Shown in pieces: positions 28,881 to 40,004 of a stretch of 64,000 nt of DNA. Origin of the DNA: Mytilus edulis (Eukaryota > Mollusca > Bivalvia > Mytilida > Mytilidae); the NCBI RefSeq assembly GCF_963676685.1, contig NC_092347.1, forward strand, positions 92,446,208 through 92,510,207, given 5' to 3'. Numbering within the stretch: the first letter of the stretch is position 1; the number at the start of each line of letters is the position of its first letter. The notes under the pieces are model-generated. The model saw only the letters and a program-made list of their open reading frames with translations. It had not been told where the DNA came from and did no database searches. The translations under genes were made by a program, and so were the position numbers.

Positions 28881-28883
28881 TCA

Positions 28884-30922
28884 AGAGATACACAATTGGG
28901 GTCCCCATGTTTCATGCTGATTGTTTTTTTTTAACACGTTCTGCAAACGTCACACACATGTTGGTTTGAACACGATTTGTTTGTTTTTACACAGTACGAT
29001 TTATCCCTCACAAAAACAAGATACATTGTATATGTATAGATCTACGTTGGTCGTACTTTTTATTTGAAACAAAGTATTATAGGACCAAATTCAATTTTTT
29101 TTTAGTTTGGACTGGATCTGAATACCTATACATGTGTGAATGGTAGAAAAGTTAAATGTCTTATACTATTACAAGAGGCAAAATATCTTCGAGGTCTTTG
29201 GATTAAAAAACAAAATGTTAAGGAAACGACCAATTAACTTTAAAGGGGGGGGGGTATGTTTTCATTTCCAAAAAAAAAATATCTTATTCCCAATTTGATG
29301 GAAAACAAATATTGTGGTCGAGCAGAAAACCAAATAAATTATTCTGAATCCAGATTTCTCCAAAACATATACGGTGATAAATTAAAAAAAAATATGATTT
29401 GACTATCAGTGTCGAAAAACTAGAAAAAATTACCCCTCACTTTTTGAAGTTAAATGGTTGCTTTGAGGTCCTAGCATGTAACGTTGTGTGATCAAAGTAT
29501 CCAATAAGGTTAAGCGAAATCGAGTTATTCCTCTTTTGTCGAAATGAACAGACCTTTGAATATTCAAGGTTGTGGGGTTTTATTTTGAAGTAGCAATACC
29601 TTATTCCGTTATAAATCTGTTTATGTAATGTGATTCACACACGATTATATTTTTCTTGGAATTAGATTTTGAAAAACGTGATATATTTTTGGAGAGTTGT
29701 AATCAGTATGGTATAGGTATAAGAAATGATAGGTACAGAATAATCTTTGTTAAAGTAGTATAGGGAGGTACATTTGTCATCATTTGTATTTTCGATTGAA
29801 CTAGTTTGACACAAATTGTGGTAAAGGATACTTTCAAAGCTTACGACAATGACATCGAGGCCTTTGTTGGCAAAGGAATGTTTAAGGAGGGATCTTTTCT
29901 AATGCCAAGCGGCCTGAAAAGTATGTGACTAGCTATACCCTATATGATATCTGTTAAACTTGTATATGTTTATCGTTATAAATGTTTACACCGGCCGGTC
30001 GACCTTTCCTCGTTTATGACACTGCAAAATGCGACGTATCTTTTGGGTTTTAATTGTCATGAGAAATAAGATAGGCTGCCACTTAGTGAAGCAGAATTAA
30101 TAACTTATCCGGTTTACTTGGAGTTTCCGCTGGGATTCTTGTTGTCAATAATTATGTTTTGTGGAACATTTTTGTTGTCAACCGCCCAACGCGTTGCGGG
30201 GCACATGGAAATATCAGGAGTCCATCCGTCCATCCGTCCGGTCGTGTTAGCGCTCTCGCGGGTATACCGGTAATTCTTGATATATTTTTTTATAAAACTT
30301 ATACTATGGGTTATGACAAGTTCTACAATTGTGGACGACCGACTTTTTTTTTTAAAGAGCAATGAATTTATGGAAAATGGACACATTAGCGCTACAGAAA
30401 AAAGTGGCTATTTTTATAGTTATTACCCTTGTATCTTGGAGAGATGAAATATGTGCAACGGCAATGAAACTCGATTCTTTTATCATTAGTTTAAACATAT
30501 TTCTTTATAGTGGATTGGAAAACAGTTTTGCAACTTATATTAATCCCCTTTTATCATTGTTGTTGTGTCTTGTGAAGCCTTTACAATTTGATCGACGGGT
30601 TGTGGGTATTATAACGGGCACTATTGGTCCCGAAATGCGTATTAAATTTGGGACCAATAGTGCCCATTGTAATACCCACAACCCGTCGATCAAATTTAAA
30701 AAATTGATAGTCCTGGAGAACATGTTTTATTTATCATTAGTTGGAATTAGTTTCGACCTATCTTTCAGTAACTGCGAGACTCTTGTTTTTTGTTTTTGTT
30801 TCTTAATAAGACTCTATTGAAATGTTTTACATTTTGTCATGATTGGGCCTGTTATTTTTTACTTTACTAGTATGGGTGTTGCTTTGACTATACTAGTATG
30901 GGTGTTGCTTTGAATACCGATA
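28884..30922. other. Intergenic DNA with one exon-like stretch
   Basis: Mostly AT-rich. At 29805-29920, between an acceptor-like CTAG and a GTATGT donor, a 38-codon open stretch (AYDNDIEAFVGKGMFKEGSF) is more GC-rich than its flanks. It could be an orphan exon or pseudo-exon; I do not recognise it. At 30185-30280 a repeat-like block (CAACGCGTTGCGGGG, then CCATCCGTCCATCCGTCC) resembles the 195-555 repeat in style. Confidence 0.3.
30587..30694. repeat. Near perfect palindrome, 45-bp arms
   Basis: The left arm starts TTTGATCGACGGGTTGTGGG and the right arm is its complement, with only a few mismatches (TTATAAC against ATTGTAA). The spacer is about 18 bp (GAAATGCGTATTAAATTT). It would form a strong hairpin. 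Confidence 0.9.
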
Positions 30923-31365
30923 GAATGAAATTCAAAACAGTGTGGCTGTGGCCATTGATTGACACATTAAATTCATCCATTGACTGGGACAATTTACGTG
31001 AACGTTTGTCTGTAACGACCACTGTTCACGACGTACCAACTATAGACATTTAAACTGTTGGGTCACCAAAGGTTTCTTAACGCCTTTAATTATAAAATAA
31101 TTCGAAAAATTAATCAGGAATAACCTTTATGTTTTGATTTATATAATTGATATAAATCAAAACATTGTGTTATTTCTGATTAATATTTCGAATTACTTTA
31201 TTAAGGTGTTGAGAACCTTTAGTGACCCCATAGTTTAAGTTTCTTTAAAAAGTACATAGTGAGCAGTGGTCGTTACATACAAACGTTCACCTAAATTGTC
31301 CCAGTCAATGGATGAATTTAATGTGTCAATGAATGGCCACAGCCACACTGTTTTGAATTTCATTC
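30923..31365. mobile_element. Fold-back MITE, copy 3 of 3 (443 bp)
   Basis: Same as copy 1 in length and orientation, with ends GAATGAAATTCAAAACAGTG and complement, flanked by TA on both sides. It carries compensating changes in both arms: GTGTGGCTG on the left and CAGCCACAC on the right, where copy 1 has GTGTAGCTG and CAGCTACAC. Confidence 0.85.
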
Positions 31366-32631
31366 TATAATTATTTGCATATTCGTATTGTGCCTCAGGT
31401 TTAATGGTACATAAGGAAAGCAAATATACATTGGAACTTTCTGCAGAAAAAATATGCCATTTTTTTAAAGAATACGTTGGGCAGTGTTTCGACATTGTGT
31501 TTTAAAAGTCATTTTTTATTTAACTTTTGGAGCTTGACCGTTGCGTTGTTTAATGTGGTTCATAACACCACAGGGAGACAACTCTGTAAAAATCAGCTGA
31601 ACGTTATTTGTTTCGCACCACCTTCAAGACATTACAAAGTTTCTGTCTAGTTTCTGTTGCTTTTTAAACGTAATATAAACCAAAACGTTGTTTAACTGGT
31701 AGATTGTATGTGGCGTTGATTTAAAGAACTGCGAACTCCTTTATATAGACTCTAAAAATTAAATTAAGCTACAAATTGAAGAACTAAAGGTATTTATCAT
31801 TTTGAATACACAATAATATATGTAAATATTATCAAGGGCAATTGAAATACTTTAACTAAATAAACTCCTAACTGCACAAATAAATGAAATATTTGAATAA
31901 AATTAAGTCAATATGTTTCTATCTGGAATATATTACAACGAAAACTTTGAAAATATTGTATTTATTCAAGAAAATATCCGGGTGACTTTGAAAGGAATAC
32001 ACATTCCTTATATTTTCTGATTTACTTTTGATTAAAAACCTGTCACGTAGTCTCAGATAAAACCATTGTATGATTCGTAAACAAATTTTGTTTTTCATTT
32101 TTTTTTTCTTTTGTAGAAAAGCTTTAACTAAACGTATTAAAAAATGTAAAAAAAATGGTTTGAAATCTACGTTGATTAGAAATAGTGAACTTTAGAATCT
32201 TAGGTTCCAACTTGTGCAAAGTTTGTCCTTTGCCGCCTCACGTGTTAATGTATTTATATATACATCTTCGACTTTCTATATATGGTTTTTTTCTATAGAA
32301 AGGCGCTTTTGACGAACGTAATTTTAAAATATATTTTTTGTTATATCTCAACAGAGCTTTGCATAAACAAATGAAAACTTTTTTGTATAACATAAACTTG
32401 GTGCGTCTGGACGAAAATGTATGGTACCCGACTGCTAGCGTTTTATGTTTTTTTTTATTTTCGAAGTTTACTGGCGGTAATCTTGGACTGTATAACATTA
32501 TTAGGTTGGATGCATGCAAACAATTTCGAAAATAAAATAAACAGCTGCAACACAAACGTTTGTCCATTTGTCCATTTTAATGTTTAGATTTTTTAAACAG
32601 AACTGTTTCACTTCAATCAAACGATATAACA
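31366..32631. other. AT-rich intergenic DNA
   Basis: No gene seen. A repeat-like phrase GGTTCATAACACCACAGGGAGACAACTC is at about 31557. Confidence 0.5.
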
Positions 32632-33186
32632 TATATGTGCAGAGTTTGTGCATGCATTGACCTATTTCATATGACGTTTCCGTGAACAATATATGTACAG
32701 AGTTTGTGCATGCATTGGCCTATCTCATAAGACGTTTCCGTGAACAACATGTGCAGAGTTATGCATGCATTGACCTATTTCATAAGACGTTTCCGTGAAC
32801 AACATGTGCAGAGTTTGTGCATGCATTGACCTATTTCATAAGACGTTTCCGTGAACAACATATGTACAGAATTGTGCATGCATTACCTATCCCATGCATA
32901 AGACGTTTCCGTGAACAACACATGTACATAGTTGTGCATGCATTGACCTATCTCATAGACGTTTCCGTGAACAACATATGTGCAGAGTTATGCATGTATT
33001 CGCCTATTTCATAAGACGTTTCCGTGAACAACACATGTGCAGAGTTTGTGCATGCATTGGCCTATTTCATAACACGTTTTCGTGAACAACATATGTATAG
33101 AATTGTGCATGCATTACCTATCTCATGCATAAGACGTTTCCGTGAACAACATGTACAGAATTGTGCATGCATTACCTATCTCATAA
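32632..33186. repeat. Degenerate 55-60 bp tandem array, about nine to ten copies
   Basis: The unit is GTGCAGAGTTTGTGCATGCA, TTGACCTATTTCATAAGACG, TTTCCGTGAACAACATAT. Copies differ by small indels (for example TCTCATGCATAAGACG), so the array is older than the 47-bp array. Confidence 0.9.
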
Positions 33187-36100
33187 GAGTGTTTACTCCT
33201 CAATACAAAAAGGACATTTTAACAAATTTATTATGGTTATTGTTTACCTTAAAACCCATTAGTGGACTAAAGTTAAATAAAAGGACCGCCTAAATGCGAA
33301 ACAAAAATATTATCACAAGTGTCGTTGCGTATTACCGAAGCATGTAATGCTGTGATAATCAGTTTTAAGAGAACAAAAGCTACCATTTCGCCCTCAATGC
33401 ATTGGTCAATTGAAGAGTTTAATTACAATAACTGACAATATGTTTGACTAATACCACCATACTTAGGCGCTATTCCATTACTCCCGACAAAGCCTGTAAA
33501 TACCCTTGGAATGTTCTTCTATACAAATTTTATTGGATTCGATTAATACTTTAATTAATACATTTTGAATTTGGTAGATACAACTTCGATAAGACGAAAG
33601 TTTAATGAAGTAGTAAAAATGTACATTTTAATAATTCATTAACAATAATAATATTTTATTAATCGTTATATGATTCGATTTTTTCCCTTGTAAATAACTA
33701 TTCATGTTAGTTTTAAAAATCTGATTGAAGAGTCAACAATTTATTTGGTTTCCGTAGTGATTATTGTAGGAAAAAGCTATATGCATGTATAAGAAACGTC
33801 TTTGACATTGTCACAAAATCGTACACATTTAGTCGCCCAAAATTAAAATGTGTAAACGAAGCAAAATATAATAGTGTTCAGCATTTTGAGAGACATTAAT
33901 AATATTTCATCATTAACAGATCTCTTAAGTATAAAGTTATTTGTATTGCCTCCTTAGTACCATCTTCCTGATTTCCTTCAGAATATACTTGCGTATTGAG
34001 AAACAGTATTATTAAAGTTAAGACTTCAAATAAATCTGTGCAGTGAGCAGTATATAGAAGTAGCACATACAAACATCTATACTGAACTATCGTTTAAAAT
34101 CTGAGGTGTTTTTACAAGCCATAAAAAGTCTTTCCATTCCTATCCGTCTTAAAGCAAAATAACTTTTGTTGAAATTAACTTTTGATGTACTTCCATTAAT
34201 ATACATCAGTAATTTTTTTTTTAATGTTGGTAGGGGGGAGATTAACAGAATAAATATCATTATACTTTTTTTTTAAATTATGATGTTTTTTAAAAATAAA
34301 AATACAAACAAACAAAATGAAAAAGGCACGGGTAACAGAGACAGAAATATAGCTAACGGGATGAAATCATCATTTCTGGCTCGTGCTGTCAATTAGTTTG
34401 TGACAGGACAGAATTTAAAGGATTAAATCATATCTTATGTAAATTTAATTATGTCATCAAGATTTCATTTCCAGATTGAAAAGAGTCAATTTCAACGAAG
34501 AATCTGCCTATACAAGACTGGTCGTATCGTTGAATGTTTTTTGCTGGAGGGATACATCACAAAATAGTGTCACTTTTATCTAATTATGGTGATCTTTTAA
34601 TCCTATGTCAATGTTTACATGATGAGATAAGATTTAACTTAAGGGTTTTAGCTGCTCCCAACACAAATGCACATGTACACTCAAGTAATTAATATGTTTT
34701 ATTGTGTATTGAATGAAATTGAAGCAATGAATCGAACTGAAAATATTTTTATTAAGTTTAAATCAGGATTTCTAAGTTTGAAAAGATCGGAAATATTGTT
34801 TAAACTACAAAAATATTTAATTGAAACATTTGATAACAATTATCAATAAAAGTTTTAGAAAAAACATATTTATTACTTAATTCATGCAGGTGAAAATTAT
34901 AATTCAAAATAAATTGTCTGACAGATGCAACCAATTATGACATTTTACATACGAAATGATATTCTTTTAGATTTCAGAAGAGCCTTGGAGAGAAATTTTG
35001 GATATTATTGAAACTGCAATTTTATAAAAAGAAAGAAGAAATATCAGAAAAAATATCAAAACTAACAATAAATACGTAAAACAATTTGAAATCAACTTTC
35101 AGATTCTGATTTAAGGCCAATTTCAAATATTCAGATGAATTGAATATTAAAGGTTTTTGTAATTGAATATTTTATCATATGTTTTTCTTAATAAATATTA
35201 GAATGTACGTTTCGCAATACAAACGTTCTAAATAAAATTTATAAAATATCCACGTAAACAAGAAGTATATAATAGTATTATACATTAGTATATTTGAAGA
35301 TGTTATACAATTTTCTCACATAGAAAAGACTGGAGTAGTATTCCGTACATTTGTGTTACATTTGTCAGTTTCAAGCTGTATAAACAACACGTCGACACCA
35401 AACTAAAACCAATCAACTATATATAGTGCTATTCTTAATGTTTTTCATTGTTTCGTAATTTTCGGTTAAAAATTGCGTCAAATATTTCACTTGACCTAAG
35501 TGAAAACTTTTGACACTTTTATTGGTCAATGATCATATTTTTATAGCAATATAACTGTTAATGGAAATTAACGGTCATTTGAAAGAAAAGAAAAGTGCTA
35601 CGTATTTATGATCTTATTTACACAAATTAATATTTCACAAAAAGTCTTCTAGAGGAATTTGTTACAAATTTTTCGTCGATGACAAATTTTAAAAATACTC
35701 TCATTTATTCTCACATAGATATTTCCTTGTTGATTAAATAATTTCACAGACTTAAGAAATTATAATTAGATTTTAATTTCTGTGAAACTTGGACGAGAAG
35801 AAAGAAATCACAAACTTCTTTATTTTGCATATTTTTAAAAATTCAAGCAAAGCTTACATAAAGAGCTAGTAGAATAGGGAGACTAAAGCAGACTGTTTGT
35901 GTAATTATTTACTTATTAGAAAAACTATACAAAATAATCTTATTTTCAACTATAGCGTGATCATTTTTTTTGTATTTATGATTATATATGTTCGGTGTCA
36001 TTTTCGGAACTTTTTTGTTGATAATTACTTATATTATATTTTTCTGTCCTTAATTTTGATTTGAAATATGCACTTTATTTGTAAACACTTTTTTTTAACA

Positions 36101-36642
36101 TAGTCGGTCGTATTAAAATTTATTTAAAACCGGCAAATAAGGATGCATTCCATTTAAATGCGTTAAGGGTTTAAAAATTGCACACTTTCAATGTACCTAT
36201 GCACTTTCTCATTTAGGTGCAAAAAAAAAGAAGAGATAAACAACTGCTGTAGTGTTAAAAAATTTTCTTTCAGTATATAACTGAATACATAATGAAAAGG
36301 TGAAAACGGGAGATTGACCTAAAAGTGTTTTCCTGTTTGCAGTGATCGAATAAATAGCTGCATATAGGATGTCCAAACCGGGGATGTGTTATATATATAC
36401 GTGTCGCTGAATACAATCCATGCAGGCTTCACTGTCTTGATAAATGACCCCGACGTTCGAGAACAGTTATTTCGTAGTATTTTCTTATAGACAAAAAACG
36501 CAAATTGAAAAGTATGCACCCATGCTCTTTCCAAAAATGATTGTTAACGTGAAGTGTACTACTATTGGGACAAATGATGTCAAAATTATAGAAAACTCAA
36601 AATATGGACAATTTTAATCTATCAAAGGGGGTCTGTAATTCA
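33187..36642. other. AT-rich intergenic DNA
   Basis: Very A/T-rich, no coding exon, tandem array or clear transposon end recognised. Short ORFs have no visible family similarity. Confidence 0.5.
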
Positions 36643-36893
36643 AATACACCTTCCAGAATTTGTTTCTTTATATATTTAATGCATAAAAAAGTAAGTATGG
36701 GGGTGACATTACATGTGAAAAAAATTTGGGCAACGAATTTCAAGGTAAAGTAATGGTTTGGTCCAGTCACGTTGAAAAAAATTAGTATATCTGAATCTGT
36801 CATGAACTGAATTAAAGACCCCCTGTCTGTAATTCAGTTCATGACAGATTCAGATATACTTATTGTTTTCAACGTGACTGGACCAAACCATTA
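36643..36893. repeat. Inverted LINE piece joined to a 63-bp-arm palindrome
   Basis: 36643-36750 is the reverse complement of 37971-38078, which is the 5' end of the neighbouring LINE copy, with one mismatch in 108 bp. Immediately next to it lie inverted arms 36751-36813 and 36831-36893 (TAATGGTTTGGTCCAGTCAC and complement) around a 17-bp spacer. The LINE 3' end follows at 36894. Confidence 0.85.
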
Positions 36894-38078
36894 CCATAGT
36901 TTTCATAGTTTATTAAAGAAAACTCAGCCGCAGAAGACTGCGTAACAGGAGCATATTATGCACAATATAAATCACAACATATTTCATTATACATTCAGTA
37001 TACATTTTTATATTTAAATATACATCTTCAGAAATAAATCTTTGTTTATTGCAATTTTAAATCAGACAAGCATCTTTTCTACCTTTTGAATAAAAATTGA
37101 CAGCTTAGACAGCACATTATTATTACAATATTTAAGCATACCCAGTACTTTTTTAACGTTTGGATATTTTGAATAATATAGAGGTATGAACCTCCCCCTT
37201 AAATCTTTAACTTCTCAATTGGTACATATACATATATAGTGGTACACATCCCCAAGACCAGCTTTACAAAGTGGACAAAGTCTCTCATTTCGTGGTACAT
37301 TTCTCCATCTTCCTGTTTCAATGGGAAACTTTGTATTACATACCCTTAGTTTACATATATTAACTCTATGACCCCGTCTCAATTTTAACAGATATGGTTC
37401 TAAGCAAAACTCTTCTTTGAAGTGTAAATAAAATTCCCCCCTTGATGAGTTATTTATATCAGAGAACCATTTTTGAATAAACTGGTCCTGGAGACGCTGC
37501 CTCACATTAGTTTTAATATAATTATAATCAACTTGCTCCGGAATATTATATACTTCACAAAAGCCACAGTCATTAAACACGGATTTTACATAGTTAAACC
37601 ATTTGAAATTATAACCTTCATGCTCATGCATGTACCAAAGTAACTTGTACAGTTTACCCGATAATTTTTTTATCGTTTGTTGCAAGCTTGTGCCAAAAAC
37701 ATACCATTTTTAACTTGATCTGCAGTTCAAGTGGAAATCTTCCAAGTTCTCCATACACCATAAAATTTGGCGTAGAGGATCGCACCCCCAAAATGCGCTT
37801 ACAAAACTGTAGATGTAATTTTTCAGTGTTATTTTTATTTTCAAACCCCCATATTTCCGAGGAATAGGTCAAAATAGGAACCACCAATGCATCAAATAAT
37901 TTTAACTGTAAATCAATAGGGAGTGAGATATTTTGTATCTTCTTGTATAGAGCATAAAGTGCTTTTTGAACTTTACCTTGAAATTCGTTGCCCAAATTTT
38001 TTTCATATGTAATGTCACCCCCATACTTACTTTTTTATGCATTAAATATATAAAGAAACAAATTCTGGAAGGTGTATT
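36894..38078 (-). mobile_element. LINE fragment, C-terminal part
   Basis: On the reverse strand, from about 38030, the frame gives NLGNEFQGKVQKALYALYKK, LFDALVVPILTYSSEIWGFE and FCKRILGV, the region after the polymerase core. A frame shift near 37660 follows. The second frame (to 37215) ends in a zinc-knuckle-like CPLC-x7-H-x3-C. The 3'UTR reaches about 36894. It is a different family from the LINEs at 18.9 and 24.5 kb by sequence. 5'-truncated and inactive. Confidence 0.75.
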
Positions 38079-38267
38079 AAAATATTTAGCAAGTGTAAAA
38101 ACTGTCCACACTGGTGTTATTTTATTGTGGCAATGTAATATTTTGATATTGGTAACTTGTTTCGCTTATAACTAAATAAATATTTATTATGTATACAGAA
38201 ATATTTTTTTTTGCTTTTGTAGTTGCACATTTAAAGCCTCTTATATTCTCTATTTCGTATCAGCTTC

Positions 38268-38335
38268 CATCCTCGCTAGCCAAGAGTTACGATCCATTGG
38301 ATCCATTTGATCGTAACTTTTGGCTAGCGAAGATG
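38268..38335. repeat. Palindrome with 27-bp arms
   Basis: CATCCTCGCTAGCCAAGAGT...GATC and its complement GATC...CTAGCGAAGATG surround a GGATCC-containing 14-bp centre; about three mismatches. Confidence 0.85.
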
Positions 38336-39224
38336 TTCTGCTTCCGAGTCGACAATGCACCTATATATTGTATATTGTATTGTATGTAGCGGCATCATTA
38401 TGAATGTTAAAAGTTATCCTTATATTGGGTTTATGAAAAGTATCTGTTCTGCCAAGCAGTTGTTTTAAATGATGTGCATTTAGTAACATTAGAAAAATAA
38501 ATCCAAGGTTCTGTTATGACTAATACAATCCTTTGGGCAACAGAATCATATAGTTCACCAATAGAAACAATTAATAAATGAAGCTTAAGTCCAGTAGTCC
38601 GAAGACAATAATTAAATTTGAGACACCTGTTTAAAAGGAAATGACCGTTTATAATTTAAAACTGAAAGTGAAATGGATAAAATGAAGTTACAAGAATATA
38701 TTGACACAGGGAATTAAACCCTAAGATTTCTTAATTGACAAAAATCAACAAATAAGAGATTAATAAATTCAAACTATTCTGCTTGATCGGATGTCAAAGA
38801 ATTCCCACGAAATTTTCTCCCCTGTAGCGAATTCTGGCCTTCATGTAGTAATTTGTTTGGCCCTCAAAATATTTTTGCTTCTATAGTTGGAATCGATTTA
38901 AGTCTGTAGGTATATCAGGTGTAAACATGCTAAAATATTTTTACTTTCTCCAATAATATTTTCCCCAATTCCCGAGTATAACATTTAGGTAGCTCTTTTT
39001 AATTCATTCATTTGCTCTCAATATTTATGTTTCTACGAAAAACAATTTTCACAAATAATTGACAATATTGATATTTTGATATAAAGTTATAATATAAAGC
39101 ATCAGGTTTCTAATGGATCTGCTACACGATTGCAGCTGTGACAAGATTTTCCAACATTATATACTCTCTATAGTCAATCGACTGCTTTGTTTGATAGAAG
39201 TACCTGTTACATGTTTGTTATTGT

Positions 39225-39413
39225 ACTATATTATCGTAGACCTTGTACTATAGTATCGTAGACCTTGTACTATAGTATCGTAGACCTTGTACTATAGTAT
39301 CATAGACCTTGTACTATAGTATCGTAGACATTGTACTATAGTATCGTAGACATTGTACTATAGTATCGTAGACATTGTACTATAGTATCGTAGACATTGT
39401 ACTATAGTATCGT
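39225..39413. repeat. 22-bp tandem repeat, eight to nine copies
   Basis: The unit is CTTGTACTATAGTATCGTAGA C. The left units read GACCTTG and the right units GACATTG, so two variant blocks expanded side by side. Confidence 0.9.
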
Positions 39414-40004
39414 TAACACATCATAATGTTTCTAGCACTATAGTAGTTCTAATATTTGTCGCTGGAATCTTCCCTGTACTTCTACAGTTCCATTAATCCG
39501 ATCAAATATTCGTTTTGGCTAGTTTGATTTTTTTTAAAACTACATGATACTTCAGCGGTTTCAGCGTAGACTATCTATATATCCTAAGAATGCCAAGGCA
39601 TCAAGTATTATCATTGTCCATCCATATAAGTGTTCATATATCACAAAATTGGTTTTGGACGATTAACTTAGTTTAATTTTCCCAAAAAGCATGTGTGGAT
39701 TACAACCGGTCTTGGTCCAACTTGACATCTTTCACTTATTTTTGTCTTTCCAGGACGACGCCACTTGGTGCGTATAAAATTAAGAAATCAAGTCTGGTGA
39801 TATATATGATTTACTTGTTTAAATATTTAATTAGAGCTGTGTGCTTTATAGATGGGACTTCAAATAAAATAATGTAAGGCCGTTGGCATCATATATATGG
39901 GAATTCAGAATAAAATGTTAAGTTTAAAGCCGTGCGCTTTATATTTGGAAAATCGAAATGAAAATTTTAAGTGTTAACCCTGTGCTTATATATATCGGCA
40001 CAGG

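Noticed and set aside
30362-30820. 152-codon open frame on the + strand
   Set aside because: It crosses the 30587-30694 palindrome, has no recognisable domain, and its length is explained by the palindrome and AT-rich chance frames.
32817-33293. Frames with repeated HALTYFIRRFREQHMY
   Set aside because: They translate the 58-bp array; indels shift the frame between units and no gene context is present.
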